Positions 53,401 through 63,195 of a DNA stretch of 64,000 nt are shown one piece after another. Every line of letters begins with the position of its first letter. The stretch's first letter is position 1. This DNA comes from Acanthosepion esculentum (taxonomy: Eukaryota; Mollusca; Cephalopoda; Sepiida; Sepiidae): assembly GCA_964036315.1 (NCBI GenBank), contig OZ038488.1:64267254-64331253 (forward strand). Direction: 5' to 3'. The translations under genes and the position numbers were made by a program. The notes beneath the pieces were generated by a model, which saw only the letters and a list, made by a program, of their open reading frames with translations, had not been told where the DNA came from and searched no databases.

Positions 53401-54333
53401 ATCTATGTTATTATTTTACGTATTTAAGATTAATGAACGCTTATTTAAGAAAGTATATCAGCTGTAATAAAATGAAAATATCAGTTTTATATTGTATTAT
53501 TTTTCGTATTTAAGATTTCAAAAAGTTTCTTCAGTGAATCCTAATTCAAAAGTAAATAACGTATCTAAGGAATTCTAATTCAAAAGTAAATGAATAAATA
53601 CTGTATTTACAAGGTAATATTTATTCATAAAAATGCAGTATTTATTCACGAGGTAATCATCATTATTAATTTATCTAATAATAAAAATATTATTAGGTAA
53701 TTATTATTAAAATTATCACAAAAAGTTATTAATAATTACAGGAAATTTAAATATAAAGATATAATTTTTTTTTTAAATTGATTAAAAATGAAATTTTTTT
53801 TTATTTAGCCGTCCGTTTTTCAACTTGGATCTTTTCTGTTAATTCACCCTAAATAATGTAAAGTTACTTATCGCGAATATTAATTCCCCCCAAGAAATTA
53901 TAAATTTTAAATTAAAATTTGTTTTTTATTAAAATATTGCCATTGTTTTGAAATTATGAACTTTAAATCAAAGTTTGTTTAGCTTGCCTCGTAAAAACTC
54001 CAACCCTCAGAATGACAAATTACCAAAAGATCAGGGAGTTACTCACATTTCATAAGTGCGATTATATTCGAGATATTTAGAAGGACATTTTACAATTTAA
54101 AAAAAAAATTTTTATCATTTTTTTTTTTTGCTTATTGAAGTGAGCGCGAAGGTCTCCACACTTAGAAATAGCGCCCACGAGTCGCCCATGAGTCGCCCAC
54201 ATTTGCGGCGATGTCTGAGAGAATTTGGTGTGAATTTTATTGAATATAAATTTATATTTTGCGGTGCATTAACAGAAAAGATCCTTCCACTTTCGATAGC
54301 AACTTTCAAAGTTCAATGGAATAATAATAATAA
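53401..54333. other. AT-rich, no recognised feature
   Basis: A short direct repeat 'tctaattcaaaagtaaat' occurs near 53541 and 53575. 54140-54300 is less AT-rich and contains 'gtcgcccatgagtcgccca', a 10-bp tandem word. No gene call. Confidence 0.5.
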
Positions 54334-54540
54334 TACAGTGTAACCCGGATATAAGAGTGTTGTCGGGGCCGGATAAGAAATCTCTTATATCCGGGTTTAT
54401 CTTATATCCGGGTTTGGTCTATTATATCTGTACATAAGTTTTAGATCAAAGTGTGGTACGATCCGATACATATATATACATTAACACAGGCTCTAATTTG
54501 GGACCAGAGAAAATCTATCTTATATCCGGGTTTCACTGTA
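54334..54540. mobile_element. MITE-G, copy 2
   Basis: 203 bp (54336-54538) flanked by TA, with ends 'cagtgtaacccgg' and 'tccgggtttcactg'. It carries an inversion of the central part relative to copy 1 and an extra 'ttttagatcaaagtgtgg' segment that recurs outside at 54690. Confidence 0.85.
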
Positions 54541-54559
54541 ATAGTAATAATAATAATAA

Positions 54560-54717
54560 TAATAAAACAAAAAAAATAGATGTGGCCTCTATTTTGAAAT
54601 TCAGTCATAACATTATGCTATTTTCACCGAATGGGTAAGTGGGGTTTGTGCTATTAAGGTTCATAGCTGTATCTTTTTGTAACAAAGTTTTAGATCAAAG
54701 TGTGGTACGATCCGGTC

Positions 54718-54720
<3 letters not shown>
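54560..54720. repeat. Sequence linked to MITE-G
   Basis: 'ttttagatcaaagtgtggta', then 'cgatccgg', at 54690-54718 repeats the interior of copy 2. It may be part of a longer parental element. Confidence 0.55.
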
Positions 54721-54753
<33 letters not shown>

Positions 54754-54922
54754 TAACCCGGATATAAGAGAAACCCGGATATAAGATATATTTTCTCTGG
54801 TCCCAAATTAGAGCCTGTGTTAATGTATATATAATAGACCAAACCCGGATATAAGATAAACCCGGACATAAGAGACTTCTTCTCCGGTCCCGACAACTCT
54901 CTTATATCCGGGTTACACTGTA
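54721..54922. mobile_element. (TA)n plus MITE-G, copy 3
   Basis: (TA)n 54721-54750 runs into a 170-bp MITE-G (54751-54920) that lacks the first two bases 'ca'. Its right end abuts TA. Very similar to copy 1. Confidence 0.87.
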
Positions 54923-55029
54923 TATGCTTTAAAAAAAAATTTGGTTTCAACCTTACGGTATCCTTAGGCGATTTTTTTATCAAATTACCCCTTAACGCTT
55001 TATTTAAAAACAAACAAAAATAAAACAAT

Positions 55030-55395
55030 GAACATTTTTTTATTTTCAGAGCAGATTTTCGGTAACTGTGTGTCCTATTTTACAAAGAAAAACTGATGAT
55101 TTAAATTCTCCAAGGAGTCCCGTTTTTAAGAAATATAATTATGAAGTAGCTGAAATTTTAATTTCATGAAATTAAGTGGGTGGTAAAAAACAAAAATATT
55201 TTTAACCATGATTTTCTAAAAGAAAATTAAAAAATAACTTCATTCATTTGTGAATAAGTCCTGAAAGTTTCATTAAAATCTGACTATTATTTGATTTTTG
55301 CAAGAATTTCCAAAACAGTGTGTTTTTCATCTGAAAAAAGCACAAAAAAAATCGGAAATATTACGTCTACCGCTAACGTAAAAAAAAAAAAAGAT
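55030..55395 (+). repeat. Rep-4 copy
   Basis: Aligns in order with 42785-43110: 'cagagcagattttcggtaac', 'tctccaaggagtcc', 'gaataagtcctgaaagttt', 'gcaagaatttccaaaac'. Confidence 0.75.
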
Positions 55396-55399
55396 TTTT

Positions 55400-55745
55400 A
55401 ACCAGGATGCCGAGAATACCATGAACCGAACATGTGAGCAACGACGAAGTTCTAGAGACAATGGCAACAAAAAAAGGATACTAAAACTTAATATCAGGAA
55501 GAAACAGTTGGAATTTTTCGGGCATATAATAACGAAAGAGTGCTTGGAAAATGTAACACTAACAAGGCAGATTGAAGTTAAGAGAGACAGAGGAAAGCAA
55601 CGCAGAAATTGGCGAGTTTGAGTCAATGGATGACGGAGCAGGGTCTCGGAGAGGCAGCAAAATGACAAAAGTTTTAAGAGCTACAATGACAAGAAATTAT
55701 AGAGAATCAATGTCCTGAAGGGACACGGCACATAGACGAAGATGT
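55400..55745 (+). pseudogene. LINE-R 3' end
   Basis: It reads EHVSNDEVLETM (frame-shifted), LKLNIRKKQLEFFGHIITKE, CLENVTLTRQIEVKRDRGKQ, and ends 'gacacggcacatagacgaag'. It is inserted directly after Rep-4. Confidence 0.85.
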
Positions 55746-56489
55746 GTAAGATAAAACCTTGGTGCGAGGTAATGTAAGAACTGAGTCGGCAACGTTAGAA
55801 TTTCGGCCGCTCATGTTTCAGTAAGTCATGAATCTATTTGTTTCTTGGGTTCTCTTAAATCGACAATCATCTTTAAAAGAATGTCTTATTTCTGGCCTGT
55901 TAACATAAAAATAGCTGGGTAAATCATTCTCGCTCAAAGCTAACTTACCATCCTTCATTCAGTTTTAACAGTAAAAATTTCTTACACTCATTGCCAATTT
56001 TGACAAGAGCTGGTCATTTTAATTCATTATTTTTTATGTTTGACAGCTGTTGTCACACTGTCATATATATTCGTACAGGCGCACACATTCTTACATATAG
56101 ATGCTCCCAAGGTGTTGTTCATATGTCTGTGCATATTTCACAAGTAATACCGAGAAAGCCATCCTATTTGATAGATGTATGTGCGATTTGTATGGTTTGC
56201 TAATTGTCACTAATGCGCTCATTTAAGTTTGTTAATACCCGTAAAAGCCTATACTGCATATGTGATAGTTTATTACACATGCCTCAACTAATAGATCAGT
56301 CGGACTTCTCTTTATGGTCTTTTCTGACTACAATAAAAATTAGGACATTCCCCAAGCGAGCTCTTGTTTAATTTTTTTTTTTTTTGATTGATTGATGGAT
56401 TTGTTTTCTACGACTTATCAACCCTTTGCAGGTTATTTAAAGCCAGAAAATATTTTTTTAGATTGTTAGAATTTGGGGGGGGGAGATAA
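55746..56489. other. No recognised feature
   Basis: Mixed-composition sequence without coding signal. It includes a T13 run near 56370 and a 'gggggggg' run near 56476. Confidence 0.5.
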
Positions 56490-56660
56490 TAGTCTTTTAG
56501 TGGCACAAGTCTTACTAATTAACCCATAGCTGGGGAGGAAAGATGGATCCATACATTTCCCAAGGGTATTTGCGCATAAGCGAACATAAAGAAGCCAACG
56601 GAAATTGGAACTCGGCTCTCCGATTAGCAATTCCGAGCCATTATCCCCTACACCACTATC
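56490..56660 (-). mobile_element. tRNA-like unit (SINE-1 type) following 5S-like unit
   Basis: The minus strand reads 'taggggataatggctcgg', 'gagagccgagttccaattt', then 'aaatacccttgggaaatgta', and 'ctccccagctatgggttaat'. These match the SINE-1 layout (compare 3120-3260 and 62345-62450). It starts about 8 bp after the end of the 5S-like sequence on the same strand. Confidence 0.7.
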
Positions 56661-56666
56661 ACATCA

Positions 56667-56774
56667 AAGCTTACAGCACCTAGTATTCCCAAGCGGTCAC
56701 TCATCTAGGCACTGACCAGGCTCGACGTTGCTTAACTTCGGTGATCGGCGACTCAAAGTGATTTGGCCGTAAAC
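56667..56774 (-). rRNA. 5S rRNA-like sequence, internally deleted
   Basis: The minus strand begins 'gtttacggccaaatcac', continues 'cgatcaccgaagttaagcaa', 'gtcgagcctggtcagtgc', 'tagatgagtgaccgcttgg', and ends 'gaatactaggtgctgtaagc'. It matches 5S rRNA from base 1 to the 3' end at most positions, including the internal control region (A box, C box). Length is 108 nt instead of 120, since about 12 nt are missing between the 'tcactttga' and 'cgccgatc' segments (helix II-III region). The deletion, the LINE tail directly upstream and the tRNA-like unit directly downstream argue for a pseudogene or 5S-derived SINE head rather than a working gene. Confidence 0.85.
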
Positions 56775-56777
56775 GGT

Positions 56778-57205
56778 TTTTGTTTTTTACTAATGATTAC
56801 CCAATACAAGGCTCAAAAGCCACTAAAGGTAGAGGGTTACTGAATGAATTGTGATTTGAATGTAGGAAGTGTGAATTATGCAATAGGGTAGGTAACGATT
56901 AAACCTTGACTTGAAGAAGTTACCATTATAGCGTTCTGGGAAGCATTCACGCGGGAGTATTTTCTATAAAGCAACGGTTCTCGGGAAAAAGCTGTCTGAG
57001 TGGACCTTCATCCTTACGGAAGGAGTGAGATTGGTTCGACTTCGTGGACGCAGCATTGGTGGTCTTGGCTGTAAAGCTCTTGAGGTGGCGGAAAGGAAAG
57101 AATGGTGCTCGTGCGAACATATGCCATGGAATTAGCGACAGGTTTGCCTCTTTGCGTCTGTGGGAAACGATGGAAAGTTAGGGTTGGGTAGCTCATACCA
57201 ATTTT
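56778..57205 (-). pseudogene. LINE-J group C-terminus and 3' end
   Basis: The minus strand reads RAHHSFFPLPPSRALQLRPP-like sequence near 57120-57060, then HSDSFFPRTVAL near 57005-56970, CFPERYNGNFFKSRFNRYLP near 56945-56890, and the 3' UTR end 'agccttgtattgggtaatca' followed by an A-rich tail at 56780-56790. The frame has at least two shifts. The family differs from the copies with the 'gccttgcttgg' end. Confidence 0.72.
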
Positions 57206-57274
57206 CAATGTATCTTCATTTACATTTCACATTTACGACTCAAAATTAATTTACTTTACATAAGCATAAACATA

Positions 57275-57283
57275 TACGCGCGT

Positions 57284-57353
<70 letters not shown>

Positions 57354-57367
57354 TAGATACAGAGAGA
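57275..57367. repeat. (TG)n(GA)n microsatellite
   Basis: (TG)n to 57339 then (GA)n with GATA. Confidence 0.97.
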
Positions 57368-57459
57368 GTAAAGTTAAATGACAAGTGGATGAAATAGGAA
57401 ATACATAAGACAATTTCGAAAAAATATCTTGACATACTCAATGAACTTGTATACCTATT

Positions 57460-57785
57460 TCCACGCGGACTCTTCTCCTCATCTTTGTTGTTATCCCAAC
57501 GTTTCGGTCTTTGTGCTCTCTGGCCTTCATCAAGTGTATGTCGATCCGGATAACCTAGAGTGAATTCTGAACTGAACTCTTTCTTTAATCTACGCGGTTA
57601 GACTGTTCCCGTTCCATTGCCCATATCTAGGGATATCTTGTCTAGTTCTTATTTTTAATACTGCTCAGTAATTTTTGCCTTTTTTCCAGTCCAAGTACAC
57701 ACTGCCCGGCCCAGGGAATGGACTCACACTTATATATCACCAAATCCACGAAATAACGATTTAAACTACCGTGAGAACTTGTATC
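57460..57785 (-). mobile_element. SINE-3 relative, diverged
   Basis: It keeps the order of SINE-3 in complement: 'gaggagaagagtccgcg', 'aaacgttgggataacaac', 'agaccgaaacg', 'cttgatgaaggccagag', 'gagttcagttcagaatt', 'aatggaacgggaacagtc'. The core motif is TTGATGA...GAAAC. The head has 'gtgagtccattccctgggc' instead of the usual B-box. It is perhaps a separate subfamily. Confidence 0.6.
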
Positions 57786-57821
57786 CCATTGAAATATTTT
57801 TGTTGACAAGGAAGTTGTTCT

Positions 57822-58165
57822 TTAAAAAAAAAGTATATCTAATTTATTCAGATGAAGTTGTAGGCGGGAGTAAACTATGACTCTCTTAAGGTTCTTAAGC
57901 CCTCTGAGAGAGAAGTGGTGCTGGGCCTCATCCCATAGGTTCCCGGCAGTAACAGCCTCCGGGCTGGTTAAGAGTCCAGACGTCGTCCGCAGACAATAAG
58001 TGTGGAGTGCGCGTGCTTCTAAAATGCGCCGATCGATGTGGGGTTGCCATCCCCCTTCGACTGTAATATATTGACCTAACATTGAAATATCAAGCCTCGA
58101 CGTCTCCCCACAAGAATTAGTGGGTGCCAATAATAATATTAATAATCTTAACTCTCTTAGCGACT
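57822..58165. other. Unrecognised moderately GC-rich segment
   Basis: A 134-residue frame on the minus strand covers 58226-57822 and runs into SINE-1 sequence at its start, so the displayed start is not trustworthy. The composition is balanced (Leu, Arg, Ser, Thr), unlike the AT-driven frames. I do not recognise a domain. It may be a decayed transposon or gene fragment. Confidence 0.35.
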
Positions 58166-58177
58166 GGGGGAGTACCC

Positions 58178-58420
58178 TCCCCGGTGGAGTAATGGATAGC
58201 GACTCGGATTGAGGAATTACATTCACTTACGTGCTAATACCCTTGGGAAAGTTATGAATCCTCTTCTTCTTCCCCGTCTCTTTCTATAGACTTGGATGGC
58301 AACTGGGATACCGCAGAATGAAATGACAACCTACTGCGGGGAAAAAATCTGTCAGTCATGTATCGAAAGATACATGATCGCCTAAGTGTGTATCACGGAT
58401 GGCACATAACTGACTGATTG
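58178..58420 (+). mobile_element. SINE-1 copy with head deletion
   Basis: Starts 'ggtggagtaatggatagcg' and ends 'gcacataactgactga'. Relative to 3112 it lacks about 35 bp around the B-box ('aggaat' joins 'tacattcac'). Confidence 0.85.
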
Positions 58421-58546
58421 AAGTTGCATTAATAATGATAATGGTAATATTGACCGTTTACTTTTAAATAAACATTCGGTATTTATTGATCGAGCAGCTA
58501 GCGCGACAGTCGGTTAAAATTTATAAAACCTTTCACTTAAAACAAT

Positions 58547-59045
58547 TTTTCAGGAAAATAAGTTTTCTCAGGTCTCAGGTTTTCTCGCTCTTTCTAGTAT
58601 TGATGTGGGTTTCTCTCCGAACCTTTTATTTGAAGTGGTATGGAATGTCAATATCTGTTATTTTCTCTTCGGGTTACATATGCTTAGTTGTTGATGTTGT
58701 TGACAGTTCTCAAGTGATGCGGTATCTGCTATTTGGTACAATTCTTTGTTTATCATTCTGTAGCAACCAGAATAATGATCTTCGCAAATATCCACAGGTT
58801 TCACACGCTTTCAGGAAAATAAGTTTCTCAAATACAGTAGTGTTATCGCTCTTTCCAGTATTGATGAGAGTTTCCTTCCTAACTTTTTGTTCGATGTAGT
58901 GTGGAACGTCAACATCTTGATTATGTCATTACTCTCTCTTCAAGTTACATGTGCTATCCATTTAAATTGTTGCTGCTGTTGAAACTCTTCAAGTGATGTG
59001 GTTTTTACTATTTGGTATAGTTCTTTGTGATTCTGTAGCGGCAGT
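58547..59045. repeat. Tandem duplication, unit about 262 bp
   Basis: Copy 1 starts 'tttcaggaaaataag' at 58548, copy 2 at 58810. Shared words: 'tcgctctttc.agtattgatg', 'acatatgctt/acatgtgcta', 'caagtgatg.ggt', 'atttggta.a.ttctttgt'. Identity is near 70 percent. A 137-residue frame crosses both copies but has no known domain. Confidence 0.8.
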
Positions 59046-59354
59046 TAACAAGTTCCGAACAAAAATGGTTCTAGCTAAGATTTACAGGGTTCCTTCGCTC
59101 GAAGCCATTTTTAATTAAGGGTCATAGTTTCATACGATTAACATATGGTCACGTTATTTCAGTATATACCTTTTTCTTACCGAATTAGTACTGGAAATAT
59201 GTGAGATATTTAAACCTGTAAAAATCTGAGTTGATATTAGTTAAAGCCAAATTTATATACTGATACAGTTAAAGTAAAAATCAATCATTTAAATGATTAA
59301 CATGAATCACTGGATCACCGGGGAAACACTATTTTTCCAAATTCTTATAATATA
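59046..59354. other. No recognised feature
   Basis: AT-rich, ending at a microsatellite. Confidence 0.5.
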
Positions 59355-59450
<96 letters not shown>

Positions 59451-59470
59451 CACACACACACATGGAGACC

Positions 59471-59548
<78 letters not shown>

Positions 59549-59571
59549 TACATATGTACGTATGTATGTAT
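59355..59571. repeat. Compound microsatellite (TG)n(TA)n(CA)n(TA)n
   Basis: (TG)n 59355-59372, (TA)n 59371-59442, (CA)n 59443-59463, (TA)n 59471-59543, then TATG units. Four overlapping long frames here are artefacts. Confidence 0.97.
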
Positions 59572-60010
59572 AGCTGGCCACACGTATTCGTGGATACCCG
59601 TCTACTAGGACGGCTAGCCAATCCCTATTGCAGACGCTTGCTCAGGCGCATCTGTGTTTATTCAACACCCACAGAGCCAACCTGTTGTTTATACTGGAAC
59701 TATACTGAGCAGACCGTAGTTACAGTTTCTGGGAAAGAGCGTGTTATCTAGCGTGATCAGCAATTTGAACAAGGCCAGCACGCTCAATCCCTCGACCACG
59801 ATGACTTGTGACTTCGTGCTTCGTTTCGTCTACCCAATTTCACTCACAGGGCTTGGGTCAACCTGTGGTATGGTTTTCAGACACTTTCCAAAGGTCCCGC
59901 ACGCTGGGATAGGCCCTTCCAGTCCGATAACATCCAGAAGTCTCCTTCCTGACAAATCGACCATTGTGAGATTAGAATGCGAACGTTCTAACCACTTGGC
60001 CACTAGCCCA

Positions 60011-60016
<6 letters not shown>
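59572..60016 (-). mobile_element. SINE-2, longest copy
   Basis: About 445 bp. Minus strand head 'tggccaagtggttagaac' (A-box-like), then 'ctaatctcacaatggtcg', body with 'gtgagtgaaattgggtag', 'aagtcacaagtcatcg' and 'tggctagccgtcctagt', ending 'atacgtgtggccagc'. It is enclosed by (TA)n on both sides (59471-59543 and 60016-60082). Confidence 0.83.

Positions 60017-60083
<67 letters not shown>
60016..60083. repeat. (TA)n microsatellite at SINE-2 head
   Basis: About 67 bp uninterrupted. Confidence 0.98.
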
Positions 60084-60085
<2 letters not shown>

Positions 60086-60552
60086 AAATGGATTAAATCC
60101 GACATATTTATTTGTTTAAACGTTATTTTTTAAATGGATACTCATATTTCAGTAGATGGTCTGTTTTTTATTTATTTATTAAACAATATATTTATTTATT
60201 TACATCTACCGCCTTGAATATTCTAACAATTTTGTTAAAAAGATATGCTGGAGGGCGCATATTTTTCTAACAAGATTTCTAGAATATCCAGGCCAACCAA
60301 TCGAATATGACCTACGTTAAATTCAAACTAAACGAAAAAGAAAATATTAGAAATTATTTTCTTAGAAATGTGTCATGACCAGGAGTTGACATCTAACAGC
60401 AGCCAAACAATAACTTAAAGACTGATACAAATGGTTACAATAAATGTACAGATGCCAGAAATTAAAGCAGAGAGGGGTGGGGTAGAGAGGTAATTTGAAC
60501 GAATGCCCAAATAGTTATATGTTATATGCTTTGTGGGTTTCCTATTTTCATG
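60084..60552. other. No recognised feature
   Basis: AT-rich sequence without similarity to the other repeats. Confidence 0.5.
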
Positions 60553-60832
60553 GATATATATATATATATATATATACAGAAATATAGTCTTAAAGTGTGC
60601 TATATTTATGGGGTAAAGTGCTCAATATCAGAGATAGAGCGTGTGTAAATATAAAAGTGGACATGGAAGTCAGCACTTAGAGGCGACAGTCTGTTTCATG
60701 CTAGTGCAATCGTCAGGCGACTAGTGCTGTTATTTTTCTCGGCTATTTATATAAGGGTCAGTGGTGTATTATGGGTAGTCTATTTTGGCGGTTACTTTTA
60801 CCGGAAGTGGCTTATTTGTTTATTTAAAACCT
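60553..60832 (-). repeat. (TA)n plus pLTR-A, left arm of PLE
   Basis: (TA)n 60554-60577, then 'agaaatatagtcttaaagtg' through the ribozyme to 'gtgtattatgggtagtct' and 'accggaagtggcttatttg'. It is the inverted counterpart of 61640-61850. Confidence 0.88.
60671..60729 (-). ncRNA. Hammerhead ribozyme, type I (pLTR-A)
   Basis: 59 nt, the exact reverse complement of 61765-61823. See that entry for pairing. The inverted pair means either strand's transcript of this element contains one sense and one antisense ribozyme. Confidence 0.85.
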
Positions 60833-60963
60833 GCAAACTTTGCTTGGAGGAAAAAATAGCTATCATTACCTTCCCAGATGAAAATAAATTATTAAATAAA
60901 AGATCCGAGCTAATCTCAAAATGTAGACATGAAAACAAATTTTTACTACGCAACTTAAAATAG
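60815..60963 (+). pseudogene. PLE GIY-YIG C-terminal tail
   Basis: It reads [20 protein letters not shown] then [20 protein letters not shown] and stop. This C..C / NKR.E...KCRH.NK.LL tail ends PLE proteins with the YIG-type nuclease (compare RCNLCLMKK...LISKCRQ at 7437). The nuclease core and all upstream parts are missing. The left pLTR-A, in opposite orientation, joins directly at about 60820. Confidence 0.85.
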
Positions 60964-61640
60964 AAAAATAAATAAATATATAAACAAACAACAATAAAAT
61001 AAGCAAAATAAATTACTCCAAACAAATCATAAAACCACACCTGTTAGAATATACGAAACAAAATCAAAACAAAAGAACGGACGAAAGTTATAACTGTTAT
61101 ACAAAAAAAAAAAAAAAAAAAAACATTAATAAAAGATAATATACTACGTTACTTAAAAACCGAAAGCCAAAAAGATATAGTGTAACAAATAAATAACAAC
61201 AAGTATAATAAATCGATCTAAATACATCCAAATATATAAATAAACTAACAACCGATTACGATAAACTAGCCGTTTAAAAAACAAAACAAAACAAAAACAA
61301 ATAAAGATAACCAACCTAAATAGATAAATTAAAAACTGTTCCCACCTAAATAATAGTCTGAAAAAACCACAAATTCAACAAACAGATTTAATCAATGACA
61401 AATAAACGAATATATAAGATAAAAAATAAAAATGAAAATAAATAAAAACAAGCAAAACAATTTGACCCAAATAAATAAGCGAACAAGCGATTTCCGGTAA
61501 TGACGGCCATTATAGACTACCAACAATAAGCTATATAAACAAATTTTTACTACGTTAACCAAAAACACCGATCAAAATAAAAGAATAAATAAATAAATAT
61601 ATAAGATAAAAAATAAAAATAAAAATAAAAAAACAAACAA
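60964..61640 (+). other. A-rich PLE 3' untranslated region
   Basis: Strongly A-rich, T- and G-poor plus strand with 'aataaataaata', 'caaaacaaaac' words. Part of it (about 61380-61560) resembles 61570-61690, including 'gcgatttccggtaatgacgg' and 'cacttccggtaaaagtaacc', so the distal end is duplicated. Confidence 0.65.
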
Positions 61641-61842
61641 AAAACAAGCAAAACAATTTGACATAAATAAATAAACAAATAAGCCACTTCCGGTAAAAGT
61701 AACCGCCAAAATAGACTACCCATAATGCACCACTGACCCTTATATAAATAGCCGAGAAAAATAACAGCACTAGTCGCCTGACGATTGCACTAGCATGAAA
61801 CAGACTGTCGCCTCTAAGTGCTGACTTCCATGTCCACTTTTA

Positions 61843-61850
<8 letters not shown>
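61641..61850 (+). repeat. pLTR-A, right arm of PLE
   Basis: 'aagccacttccggtaaaagt', 'gactacccataatgcacc', the full ribozyme, and 'gacttccatgtccacttt', then (TA)n. Over 180 bp it is nearly identical to the left arm in reverse. Confidence 0.9.
61765..61823 (+). ncRNA. Hammerhead ribozyme, type I (pLTR-A)
   Basis: The 59-nt sequence has all core elements: CTGACGA (61778-61784), GAA (61797-61799) and cut triplet GTC (61807-61809). Stem I: CAGCAC (61765-61770) with GTGCTG (61818-61823), TAG (61771-61773) with CTA (61814-61816), an internal loop TC/CT, and GC with GC next to the core. A bulged A lies at 61817. Stem II: TGC/GCA with an ACTA loop, preceded by a U.U mismatch. Stem III: ACAG/CTGT with a one-base loop. 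A very short stem III and a looped stem I are typical of type I hammerheads in PLEs, which can act as dimers. Predicted cut after 61809. Confidence 0.88.
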
Positions 61851-61901
<51 letters not shown>

Positions 61902-61978
61902 AATGAATTCATAGATTTATGTTTAATTGAACATTATATATATATATATATATATACATACATATATATATATATAGG

Positions 61979-62012
<34 letters not shown>

Positions 62013-62040
62013 GACAGAGAGAGACAGAGAGAGAGAGATA
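61848..62040. repeat. (TA)n ... (TA)n(GA)n microsatellite
   Basis: (TA)n 61848-61899 directly outside pLTR-A, a 35-bp spacer, (TA)n 61936-61977 and (GA)n with CAGA units to 62040. Confidence 0.97.
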
Positions 62041-62344
62041 CTGCTGAAAGTTTACTAATTTATCGGAGATGATATCACAGACCTAGCGTTTGTAGATATA
62101 GATATCAGATCTAAAAAATAACTGTGAGTGGCCGGTTTCCTAGTTCCATCATTTCCCTTCACTAGCCTGTATATATAATCAGCAAAAGGCGTAGTGACAC
62201 GCAGTGAAGATCGCTTGAAGTATGAAACTGCCAATAAAAATATAATGCCGAGTCGTATGTCCACACTGGGCCTGCGTCTTTCTCCAGATAGATAGATAGA
62301 TGTAGCATATAAAGTGTCGATATATTTAAGTAAGTGTATTGCAT

Positions 62345-62468
62345 GTTTTAGACAAGCTGTGTTCGATTTCCGAGTTTATTACACTCATTTATTACAAATA
62401 CCCTTAGTAATGGCATGAATTTATCTCTTTCCCCCCAACCTATGAGAGAAATAAGAAAGCAATGCCAT
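62345..62468 (+). mobile_element. SINE-1 body remnant
   Basis: It retains 'gttcgatttccgagtt' (B-box), 'attacactcatttatt', 'aatacccttag' and 'tctttccccccaacctatg' in SINE-1 order. The head and tail are lost. Confidence 0.65.
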
Positions 62469-63006
62469 CATTGCGAAGGGAGGATAATGTGTTAAGAACC
62501 CCTGGAGAAGGTATGAATAAGACTTGTTTTCCAATGAGATGTGGTGAAAAATAACTGGAACACGACTAAAAAAGCAGCCAGTTAGATTCGTAGTCGGTAT
62601 ACATACCTTCATTGAAAGATGGAATACCATGATTATGGGGGAAGAGCACTATGTTGAGGACTTGAGTCGGAATCCTAAAACGTTTGTGACCATTTTGACA
62701 TGTTTTGTGTGCTTTTACCATAAAATCTGTTGTTATTAAAGAATAGGCATCACTTTTTTTTTACCGATCCTCGTAAACTTGTTTAGTGAATGAACTATTT
62801 TTAAAGGGATCCTTTTGTTGTCCATTCCTCGATGTGGATCCCATAATTTTCGACTCTTTATTCCACCTTTATGTCTTTTTGCTATTCAAAAGTTCTTTGT
62901 TTGTTTGTTTTCTTTTTTTTCTTTTTCTTTTTTTGATTACCAAGAAATAAATCAATTAGCTTAGAATATATTTTGACGTGCATTCATAATAAGGATGTCG
63001 ATTTAC
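62469..63006. other. No recognised feature
   Basis: Includes a (TTTG)n and T-rich tract near 62890-62935. Confidence 0.5.
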
Positions 63007-63195
63007 ATTATTTACATTGTTCAGGCTATTGTCCTCATCTTTATTGTTATATTCACGACATTTCGGCCGTTGTACGCTCCAGGCTTCTTCACGTGATATA
63101 CGTTGAAATTTCGAACCGAACCCTTTATTCCGTCAAAGGGGTAAATTGTTCTAGTTCCACGTTCCATGCATTTTCTGGATATCTCAGTTTCCGTT
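63007..63195 (-). mobile_element. SINE-3 3' half
   Basis: Minus strand from 'catggaacgtggaacta' to 'tgaggacaatagcctgaa' and 'tgtaaataatgt'. The motif region reads CAC, GTGAAGA, 'agcctgg', 'acggcc', GAA, ATGTC, GTG: the first core base is changed, but a longer stem I (TATCAC/GTGA.TA) and a GTC triplet are present. The tRNA-like head is missing. Confidence 0.75.

Noticed and set aside
56667..56774. Functional 5S rRNA gene
   Set aside because: About 12 nt are missing in the helix II-III region, no T-run terminator follows, and it is embedded between a LINE tail and a tRNA-like unit.
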